DNA from: Fimbriimonadaceae bacterium
GTDB taxonomy: Bacteria; Armatimonadota; Fimbriimonadia; Fimbriimonadales; Fimbriimonadaceae
Assembly (NCBI GenBank): GCA_025451715.1
Contig: JANWJY010000093.1
Coordinates: forward strand, 1-8,955
Direction of reading: 5' to 3'
Length of the DNA: 8,955 nt
Part shown: positions 1 to 5,392 of the stretch, piece by piece
Position numbering within the stretch: the stretch's first letter is position 1
Layout: each line of letters starts with the position of its first letter
Notes under the pieces: model-generated
What the model saw: only the letters and a program-made list of their open reading frames with translations
Database searches by the model: none
What the model was told of the DNA's origin: nothing
Made by a program: the position numbers and the translations under genes

Positions 1-521
1 ATGCTTGGCAGGCCCGGGAACTGGCTTCCCGTCAAGAAGAACGTGACGCCTGGCGCGTGGTTGACGGCGACGGTGAGCATCGACTTCACGATTCAGAACT
101 CGACGGCGATCGATCAGTTGAGCGGGATCATCTCGCTCAGCCACGTGCCGCTTTCACCGTACTGTTTGAAGGGTTTGATCGCGGGGAGGATCGGATAGCG
201 GCCCTGCTCGCTGGTCATGGTCGAGAGGCGTTTGCCTTCTCTCAGTGATGCGGGTAGTTCTTCAAGTCTCCTTGGGATGAGGTTTGGTTTGTAGTCGAAG
301 AGGTCGACTTGGCTCGGGGCTCCTCCTTGCCAGAGGACGACGACCCGCTTCGCTTTGGCGGGGAAGTGCGGGCCGGTCTTTTGTCGCCCTGTGTCGAGCA
401 GTGCGGCGTACCCGTCTTGGGAGAGTAGTGCGGTCAAAGCGGCGACGCCGATCCCCTGCGCACCGGCCTGGAAGAGCTGGCGGCGAGAAAGGCGCAAGTC
501 GCGTTCGAAGATCGGGTTCAT
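1..521 (-). pseudogene. DUF1501 family protein, 5' part, interrupted by two in-frame TGA codons
   Basis: The gene starts at the ATG complementary to 519-521 and runs off the left edge. It opens with a Tat-type signal: SRRQLFQ at about residues 12-18, then a hydrophobic stretch (GIGVAALTALL). DUF1501 hallmarks follow, such as VVVLWQGGAPSQVDLFDYKP and FKQYGESGTWLSEMIP. The first stop is the TGA at 114-116 after 135 residues, far short of the roughly 400-480 residues usual for this sulfatase-like exported family. Translation in the same frame past the stop remains family-like: IVKSMLTVAVNHAPGV and FFLTGSQFPGLPS match the usual I-R-S-M-H-T-x-A-I-N-H-x-P and FFQTGxQxPGRPS. A second TGA lies at 93-95. 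No frameshift is needed. DUF1501 proteins normally pair with DUF1549/DUF1553 proteins, as in this neighbourhood. Either the gene is decaying or this end of the assembly is poor; intact function is unlikely as written. Confidence 0.75.
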
Positions 522-532
522 CCTCGATGTCC

Positions 533-538
533 AGTCTA
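533..538 (-). promoter_or_regulatory. possible -10 box (TAGACT) for the DUF1501 gene
   Basis: The minus strand reads TAGACT 11 nt before the ATG at 521, in the 55-bp divergent gap between the DUF1501 gene and the plus-strand gene at 577. No convincing -35 box is seen. A GAGG directly abuts the ATG, too close to be a normal ribosome binding site. This is a weak call. Confidence 0.25.
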
Positions 539-564
539 CTCCTGGCGAAGAGCACTATCGGCTG

Positions 565-570
565 TACAAT
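565..570 (+). promoter_or_regulatory. -10 box TACAAT, leaderless-type, for the gene at 577
   Basis: TACAAT matches the -10 consensus at five of six positions and ends exactly 6 nt before the ATG at 577. Transcription would therefore begin at or beside the start codon. There is no purine-rich ribosome binding site upstream. The TANNNT-N6-ATG arrangement is known from leaderless genes in Deinococcus-type bacteria. The -35 position (CTGGCG near 542) is poor. The box overlaps a TGTACA palindrome at 563-568. Confidence 0.5.
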
Positions 571-576
571 GAAACC

Positions 577-1515
577 ATGAGCCTCGCGTTACTCGCCTGT
601 CTCGTCGGCGTGCAGTCGTTGTCGGCGCTTCCCGAAGGCACGATCGGCATTGCGGGCAAGTACCCGGGCGACGTCGGCATCGGAAACAACGCCGCTGTCA
701 TCTTCCACGACGACTTTGAAACAGGGCTCCCGGACGAGAAGTGGGACAACCTCTTTCAGCGGCACTGCTACCGGATGGCGACGGAGGTGGCGAACGTCCA
801 TGGAGGAAAGCGATCGCTCGAGTTTTGGGTGCCGAAACAACAAGGAGAGCTGAGCAACGCTGTCGTCAAAGACTTCGACAAGGGTTACGACACGGTGTTC
901 CTTCGTTACTACTCGAAGTTCGACAGCGGCTTCGATCAGACGGGCTCGAGCCACAACGGGGGGTTCCTCGCCGCGTTGTCGCCCGGTCTGCCGTTCGCAA
1001 CGCCCGGTGTCAAGGCAGACGGGCGCAACAAGTTCATCGCGACCTTTGAAAACTGGCGCGAGGACGAGAACCCGAAGCCTTCACCAGGTGAGTTGAACGT
1101 CTACTGCTATCATCCCGAGCAGCGATCAATCTGGGGCGACCACTTCTTTCCTTCTGGGACGGTCTTGCCATTCTCGTACAAGCCCGGCGACTTTGGCCCG
1201 TCGTTCGTCAAGCGGACCGACATCATTCAGAAACTCGGTCAGTGGTACTGCTACGAGCTCATGGTGCAGGCGAACACTCCCGGCAAGCGCGATGGTCGGA
1301 TCGCTTGCTGGTTGGACGGGCGGCTCATCGCGGACTTTCCGAACCTGCGATTGAGGGACGTGGCGTCGCTCAAGATCAACCACGCTGCGCTCGACTTTCA
1401 CATTGGAAGCAACCGCGTGCGCGAGAACAGAAAGTGGTACGACGACGTCGTGATCGCGACCTCTTACGTTGGGCCGGTTGCGCCTACTCCCTCGTCATCG
1501 CCTCGTCGAGGTTGA
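577..1515 (+). CDS. secreted concanavalin/polysaccharide-lyase-like protein of unknown substrate
   Basis: This 312-residue protein has no family I can name with certainty. Residues 1-17 resemble a short signal peptide with a possible cleavage after LSA. Residues 43-56 (FHDDFETG...W) are the typical opening strand of LamG/concanavalin-like jelly rolls. The middle carries FLRYYSKF (108-115) and SSHNGGF (124-130). The end, WYDDVVIATSYVGPV at 287-301, is the closing strand seen in polysaccharide-lyase and laminin-G-like exported proteins. Aromatic and Tyr/His-rich segments such as WYCYEL (223-228) would suit carbohydrate binding, but no catalytic set can be assigned. I chose the ATG at 577 because the open frame further upstream overlaps the DUF1501 gene, lacks protein-like composition, and the TACAAT box lies just ahead of 577. 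The last 11 codons overlap the convergent DUF1553 gene. The gene is oriented against both flanking genes. Confidence 0.8.
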   Translation: MSLALLACLVGVQSLSALPEGTIGIAGKYPGDVGIGNNAAVIFHDDFETGLPDEKWDNLFQRHCYRMATEVANVHGGKRSLEFWVPKQQGELSNAVVKDFDKGYDTVFLRYYSKFDSGFDQTGSSHNGGFLAALSPGLPFATPGVKADGRNKFIATFENWREDENPKPSPGELNVYCYHPEQRSIWGDHFFPSGTVLPFSYKPGDFGPSFVKRTDIIQKLGQWYCYELMVQANTPGKRDGRIACWLDGRLIADFPNLRLRDVASLKINHAALDFHIGSNRVRENRKWYDDVVIATSYVGPVAPTPSSSPRRG

Positions 1516-3826
1516 GGACCATGTGACACACGGTCGCGTATGCGGCGTGCTCGGTCTGGTTGAGCGACCTGTCTCGCGGTGATTCGCCGACGGAGAGGTA
1601 GGCGTCCGCTTCGCTCGGCCTCGCCCTATAGTATGCGACCGTCGCGAGGAGTCGTCGGCGCATGATGTCGAGCTCGCCCTTGTCCGGCGTTCGCGCGCAC
1701 ACGAGCCGGAATGCGAGCACGAGCCGCTCGTCTGCGCTCTTGCTCGCCTTCATGACGCGTTCTGCCAGTGCACGCCCCGCTTCGACCCACGTCGGATCGT
1801 TGAGCATCGTGAGCGCGTGCAGCGGGGTGGAGGTGCGCGACTCGCGCACCGTGCACACTTGTCGCGTCGCCGCGTCGAAGATGTTGCCCGGTACCGCAGT
1901 GCGGCGCCAGAACGTGTAGAGGCTGCGCCGGTACAGGTCGCGCCCGTGCGACTGCGGATACGCAAAGTCCCGTTCGAGGGTGATCGAGAGCCCGTCCCAG
2001 ATCCCTTTCGGCTGATACGGATACACGGGTTTGCCGCCGATGCGCAGGTCGATAAGCCCGCTCGATGACAAAGCAACGTCGCGCAAGACCATCGCGGGCA
2101 TCCGGAACCGCGCGCCGCGCGCGAGCAGCTCGTTGTCCGGGTCGCGCTTTTCTAGTGTCGCGTTGGTCTTTGAAGACTGTTTGTACGTCGCGCTCGTGAC
2201 GATCAGTCGGTGCATCTGTTTTACGTCCCAACCGCTCTGCACAAACTCGGTGGCGAGCCAGTCGAGGAGCTCAGGGTGCGACGGGGGCGACCCCTGCACG
2301 CCGAAGTTCTCGGGCGTCTTGACCAGACCTTGGCCGAAGAAAGTCTGCCAATACTTGTTGACCTGCACGCGCGCGGTGAGCGGGTTCTCCGCGCTCACGA
2401 TCCACTTCGCAAGCTCAAGCCTGCTCTTGCCGGCTTTGACGGCGATCAGCTCGGGCGAGGACGGCTCGACCTTTTCGAGCGGCTCTTCGTAGTTGCCGCG
2501 GTTGAGCACGTGCGTCTCGCGCGGGCGTCGGTCCGACATCACCATCACGCGCGGGAGCTGCGCTTTGAGGTCGTCGACGTCCTTTTTCAACTTCTCCGCG
2601 TCCGGCCCTTTGACTGCGCCCATTCGTGCCTCCATTGCAAAGAGCCTCTTCATCTGCGCGTCGTCGCCCGCGTAGACCCATGGCGAGCCGACCCGGTACT
2701 GTCCACCGCCCTCCGGTACGCCGCTCTCGGGCACATTGTTGAAGTACGCCATCATGCTGAAGTAGTCGCGCTGTGACAGCGGGTCGTACTTGTGGTCGTG
2801 GCAGCGCGTGCACGCCATCGTGAGACCGAGCCACACGGTTGATGTCGTATCGACGCGGTCGAAGAGCCCGACGTTGCGTTGTTCTTCTGGGATCGCGCCG
2901 CCCTCGCCGTTGAGCATGTGGTTGCGGTTGAACGCGGTGGCGATGATCGCGTCGCGCCCCTCCCTTGTTGCCTGCGTAACACCCGGCATGAGGTCTCCGC
3001 CGAGCTGCATCATCGTGAACTTGTCGAACGGGAGGTTCTTGTTCATCGCGCTCACGACCCAGTCGCGCCAGACGTACTGGAACGTGTCGCCGTCCTGTTG
3101 GAAGCCGTTGCTGTCGGCGTAGCGCGCGGCGTCGAGCCATGGGAGGGCCATTTTTTCGCCATAGTGCGGGCTGGCGAGCAGGCGATCGACGATTCTTTCG
3201 TACGCGCTTGGTGTTTTGTCCTTGAGGAACGCGTCGACCTCTTCTGGCGTCGGTGGTAGGCCGGTGAGATCGAGGGTGGCGCGGCGGATGAGCGTCGTCC
3301 TGTCGGCTTCAGGTGAGGGTTTTAAGCCCTCTTTCTCCAACCGCGCGAGCACGAACGCGTCGATCGGGTTCTTCACCCAACCTTTTGTGCGTGTCGTAGG
3401 CACTGCGGGCCTAAACGGCTTGACGTAGGCCCAGTGCTTCGTTGCTGCGCCCTTTGCAAGCGCTCCTGCGTCGATCCAATCGGCGATGAGGTCCATCTCC
3501 CGCATGCTGAGCGCGGTGAATCCCATTGGCATCTGCGGCTTGCCGCCCTCTCCGCGGATGCGCGCCATGAGGAGACTCTTCTTCGAGCTCTTCGGCACGA
3601 CGACCGCGCCGCTGATCCCGCCCTTGATCACGTTCTCGAAGGAATTCAGCCTCAGCCCTCCCGATGCGATCTCACCGCCGTGGCACCGCACGCAGTGCGA
3701 CCTCAGCACTTTCTCGACGTCGGCGAAGGTCGCCTGCCTTTCCGCCGCCGATGCCGGCCCGAGCAGGCCTGCGGCGAGCGCGAAGGCGCATGCGATCCAA
3801 CAAGGGACATTCGCCGCGCGAGCCAT
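1484..3826 (-). CDS. PSCyt1-DUF1549-DUF1553 exported cytochrome-like protein
   Basis: This is the Planctomycete-type cytochrome domain architecture. From the ATG at 3824-3826 it has 780 residues. An in-frame GTG at 3863-3865 would add 13, but the ATG gives a well-formed signal peptide (MARAANVPCWIAC..., cleavage after ASA) and lies 6 nt after a TATCCT box. Residue numbers below count from the GTG. PSCyt1 (about 45-140) has the heme motif CVRCH at 58-62 and a candidate axial methionine in QMPMG (111-115). DUF1549 (about 165-375) has PIDAFVLARL, DLTGLPPTPEEVDAFL and a second CxxCH, CTRCHDHKYDP, at 352-362. DUF1553 (about 480-765) has NPLTARVQVNKYW, FGVQGSPPSHPELLDWL and STPLHALTMLNDP. The terminal NLDEAMTRE is the usual family end. 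These proteins are exported and their biochemical role is not established; they are usually paired with DUF1501 proteins. Here that partner lies downstream, across an opposite-strand gene. The 3' end overlaps that gene by 32 bp. Confidence 0.93.
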   Translation of the reverse strand: MARAANVPCWIACAFALAAGLLGPASAAERQATFADVEKVLRSHCVRCHGGEIASGGLRLNSFENVIKGGISGAVVVPKSSKKSLLMARIRGEGGKPQMPMGFTALSMREMDLIADWIDAGALAKGAATKHWAYVKPFRPAVPTTRTKGWVKNPIDAFVLARLEKEGLKPSPEADRTTLIRRATLDLTGLPPTPEEVDAFLKDKTPSAYERIVDRLLASPHYGEKMALPWLDAARYADSNGFQQDGDTFQYVWRDWVVSAMNKNLPFDKFTMMQLGGDLMPGVTQATREGRDAIIATAFNRNHMLNGEGGAIPEEQRNVGLFDRVDTTSTVWLGLTMACTRCHDHKYDPLSQRDYFSMMAYFNNVPESGVPEGGGQYRVGSPWVYAGDDAQMKRLFAMEARMGAVKGPDAEKLKKDVDDLKAQLPRVMVMSDRRPRETHVLNRGNYEEPLEKVEPSSPELIAVKAGKSRLELAKWIVSAENPLTARVQVNKYWQTFFGQGLVKTPENFGVQGSPPSHPELLDWLATEFVQSGWDVKQMHRLIVTSATYKQSSKTNATLEKRDPDNELLARGARFRMPAMVLRDVALSSSGLIDLRIGGKPVYPYQPKGIWDGLSITLERDFAYPQSHGRDLYRRSLYTFWRRTAVPGNIFDAATRQVCTVRESRTSTPLHALTMLNDPTWVEAGRALAERVMKASKSADERLVLAFRLVCARTPDKGELDIMRRRLLATVAYYRARPSEADAYLSVGESPRDRSLNQTEHAAYATVCHMVLNLDEAMTRE

Positions 3827-3832
3827 TCCGAG

Positions 3833-3838
3833 AGGATA
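3833..3838 (-). promoter_or_regulatory. -10-like box TATCCT, leaderless-type, for the DUF1553 gene
   Basis: The minus strand reads TATCCT, then CTCGGA, then the ATG at 3826. The 6-nt spacing is the same as for TACAAT and the ATG at 577, and no ribosome binding site is visible. This supports the ATG at 3826 over the upstream GTG. There is no clear -35 box. Confidence 0.4.
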
Positions 3839-3874
3839 TCGCACGCTGGGACTGCGGAACCACACTCGACGATA

Positions 3875-3890
3875 TAGACTTCCAATTGGA
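3875..3890 (+). promoter_or_regulatory. pirin promoter region: TAGACT box and perfect palindrome TCCAATTGGA
   Basis: In the short divergent region between the cytochrome and pirin genes, TAGACT (3875-3880) could be a -10 element. It is followed at once by the perfect 10-bp palindrome TCCAATTGGA (3881-3890), which ends 2 nt before the pirin ATG. A protein bound there would cover the likely transcription start. No -35 box and no ribosome binding site are evident. The palindrome is seen directly; operator function is inference. Confidence 0.35.
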
Positions 3891-3892
3891 CA

Positions 3893-4783
3893 ATGTCAAT
3901 CCGCCCAGTCAAGAGAACTGTGAGGGCCCAGCCGACGCTGGAAGGGGCCGGGGTGCACCTGCGCAGGGCGTTCGGGTTCGGCGAGACCTCCGAGACCGAC
4001 CCGTTTCTGCTCCTCGACGACTTCCGCAACGACGTCCCCGCCGACTATCTCAAGGGGTTCCCGTGGCACCCGCACAGAGGGATCGAGACGATCACGTACG
4101 TGCTCGCAGGCGAGGTCGAGCACGGCGACAGCATGGGCAACCAGGGCACGATCGGCGCGGGCGACATCCAGTGGATGACCGCGGGCAGCGGGATCATCCA
4201 CCAAGAGATGCCCAGAGGCGACGCGCACGGGCACATGCACGGCTTCCAGCTATGGGGCAACTTGCCCTCGTCTTTGAAAATGACTACGCCGCACTATCAA
4301 GAGGTGAAGTCAGAAGAGATCCCCGAGGTGACCGCCGACGACGGCACTCGCGTGCGCGTCGTGGCGGGTAAGTTCTGGGGTGCGAGCGGGCCGGTCGACG
4401 GCCTTGCGGCAGAGCCCGTGTACCTCGACGTCTCGATCGCGCCGGGGACGCGCAAGACGTTCCAGGTGGATACGAGCCGCAACGCCTTTGCGTACGTGTT
4501 CGCGGGCGACGGCCGATTTGCGAACGCCTCCGATCCGACGCCGGTTCCGACGGACGGCGTTGTCGGTGAGCCGACTCTCGTCGACAATCGCACACTCGTG
4601 CTCTTCGACACCGGCGACGAGGTCACGGTGCAGGCGGGCGAGGAGGGGATGCGGTTCCTGTTCGTCAGTGGCAAACCGCTGCGCGAGCCGGTCGCGTGGC
4701 ACGGCCCGATCGTGATGAACACGCAGGAGGAACTGCGGCAGGCGTTCCAGGACCTCGACCGCGGGACGTTCCTTAAGACTTAG
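3893..4783 (+). CDS. pirin family protein (bicupin)
   Basis: This 296-residue protein has the normal length for pirins, two-domain cupins found in nucleus or cytosol depending on lineage; the bacterial members are cytosolic. The N-terminal cupin (about 15-125) has the metal-site motif PWHPHRGIETITYVL with His59 and His61, then GSGIIHQEMP with His103 and Glu105. These correspond to the His, His, His, Glu ligands of characterised pirins, so a mononuclear metal centre should be intact. WMTAGSG and HGFQLWGNLP are further pirin signatures. The C-terminal cupin (about 165-290) contains the typical APGTRKTFQVD and GKPLREPVAWHGPIVMNT. Some bacterial pirins act as quercetin 2,3-dioxygenases or redox-linked regulators; nothing here fixes the substrate. 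The ATG at 3893 gives the expected N terminus. The gene is divergent from the DUF1553 gene and lies 40 bp before the acetyltransferase gene, possibly cotranscribed with it. Confidence 0.95.
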   Translation: MSIRPVKRTVRAQPTLEGAGVHLRRAFGFGETSETDPFLLLDDFRNDVPADYLKGFPWHPHRGIETITYVLAGEVEHGDSMGNQGTIGAGDIQWMTAGSGIIHQEMPRGDAHGHMHGFQLWGNLPSSLKMTTPHYQEVKSEEIPEVTADDGTRVRVVAGKFWGASGPVDGLAAEPVYLDVSIAPGTRKTFQVDTSRNAFAYVFAGDGRFANASDPTPVPTDGVVGEPTLVDNRTLVLFDTGDEVTVQAGEEGMRFLFVSGKPLREPVAWHGPIVMNTQEELRQAFQDLDRGTFLKT

Positions 4784-4823
4784 CGGCGCACGTTTCACCG
4801 CCGTACTGCACGTAACGATAGAT

Positions 4824-5195
4824 ATGTCGAAGAACCTGAGCGAACTGGACGAAAGGCTGGACGAGGCGATAGAGGAGAGCTTTCCCGCGAGCGATCCGCC
4901 GTCGATCACGCCGGAGCCCGTCGTGCGTGACAACGCGGAGTTCCACCGCTTCGAGGTCGGGACGGATGCGGAGGTCGCGGTGCTCAAGTACATGCGCGCA
5001 CCGGGAGTGATCACGCTCGTGCACACTGAGGTGCCGGAATCATTGCAAGGGCGGGGTCTCGGAGCATCCTTGGCGCACTTCGCGCTCGAGACCGCGCAGC
5101 GCGAGGTACTGAAGGTAAAGGTCGTGTGCCCGTTTGTGAAAAAGTATGTGGAGAAACACTCTGAGTACCAAGGTTTGATCGAACCAGGGACCTGA
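4824..5195 (+). CDS. YjdJ/COG2388-type GNAT acetyltransferase with an N-terminal ESFPASDPPS segment
   Basis: This 123-residue protein has two parts. Residues 1-32 are acidic and helical (LSELDERLDEAIEE) and lead into ESFPASDPPS (18-27), a motif known from small, functionally unassigned bacterial proteins. Residues 34-118 are a compact GNAT domain of the 'acetyltransf_CG' kind: NAEFHRFEV, then HTEVPESLQGRGLGASLA (67-84), whose GRGLGA loop should bind the acetyl-CoA pyrophosphate, and CPFVKKYVEKHSEY (102-115), the characteristic closing motif with the family's Cys. The usual domain is about 90 residues and stands alone, so the extension is the odd part. The acceptor is unknown for the family. 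There is no clear ribosome binding site before the ATG at 4824. It lies 40 bp behind pirin on the same strand, so a bicistronic message is possible. Confidence 0.88.
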   Translation: MSKNLSELDERLDEAIEESFPASDPPSITPEPVVRDNAEFHRFEVGTDAEVAVLKYMRAPGVITLVHTEVPESLQGRGLGASLAHFALETAQREVLKVKVVCPFVKKYVEKHSEYQGLIEPGT

Positions 5196-5216
5196 CCTCT
5201 CGAACTCGCCGCGCAC

Positions 5217-5254
5217 GTGCAATAACACGGTATTTTTACCGAACAACGTTGCAC
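5217..5254. repeat. nested inverted repeat in the intergenic region
   Basis: GTGCAA (5217-5222) is repeated inverted as TTGCAC (5249-5254). Inside it, CGGTA (5228-5232) pairs with TACCG (5237-5241) around a TTTT loop, and CAACGTTG (5244-5251) is a local palindrome. The structure sits 22 bp after the acetyltransferase stop and about 60 bp before the TATAAT box of the next operon. It has no run of T after the stem, so it is not a standard intrinsic terminator. It could be a weak terminator or a regulator site. The rest of 5196-5312 shows nothing else recognisable. Confidence 0.45.
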
Positions 5255-5312
5255 ACTTTAGTAGTGACTTTTGCGGACATTGCTGGTCCCGGGAGAGCAT
5301 GACTCCGCGTCG

Positions 5313-5318
5313 TATAAT
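5313..5318 (+). promoter_or_regulatory. -10 box TATAAT for the glycosyltransferase/GH130 operon
   Basis: A perfect TATAAT is followed by an AT-rich stretch, placing transcription start near 5325. This gives a leader of about 40 nt that includes the AAAGGA at 5355-5360. No good -35 hexamer occurs 16-18 bp upstream, so activation by a regulator is possible. Confidence 0.5.
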
Positions 5319-5354
5319 GATTTATAGTTAATTCCAGCAAGACTCTTCTCACTG

Positions 5355-5360
5355 AAAGGA
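5355..5360 (+). promoter_or_regulatory. ribosome binding site AAAGGA pointing to a start upstream of 5393
   Basis: AAAGGA would place a start codon at about 5366-5372. In the glycosyltransferase frame those codons are AAA, CAG and ATA, none of them a standard start. The first standard candidate, TTG at 5393, is 32 nt away, too far for this site. The site therefore argues that translation begins before 5393. Confidence 0.45.
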
Positions 5361-5392
5361 ACCTCAAACAGATAGCTCTTCTTGGCAGCTAT

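Noticed and set aside
93..116. Genome-wide TGA recoding or selenocysteine insertion as the explanation for the DUF1501 stops
   Set aside because: TGA ends other genes at sensible places (1513-1515, 5193-5195, 8699-8701). One of the two TGAs is at a variable, non-Cys position, conserved residues around them are also lost, and no obvious SECIS-like hairpin follows. Decay or sequence error is simpler.
355..576. Upstream extension of the secreted protein to an ATG at 355
   Set aside because: It would overlap the DUF1501 start, the extra 74 residues look non-coding, and it would bury the signal peptide that begins at 577.
1626..3140. Several 150-240-codon frames on both strands within the DUF1553 gene
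   Set aside because: They are Arg/Ala-rich shadows of the cytochrome gene, with no recognisable motif.
5228..5241. CGGTA-TTTT-TACCG hairpin as an intrinsic terminator
   Set aside because: The stem is only 5 bp and no T-tract follows; it is kept only as part of a possible regulatory dyad.
4310..5254. A 314-codon open frame on the minus strand across pirin and the acetyltransferase gene
   Set aside because: It is antisense to two clear families, is Ser/Arg/Pro-rich with no domain-like pattern, and arises from high GC content at third positions.
5299..5331. A ten-codon upstream reading frame (MTPRRIMIYS) before the glycosyltransferase
   Set aside because: It starts upstream of the likely transcription start near 5325, has no ribosome binding site and is in a different frame, so it is probably chance.
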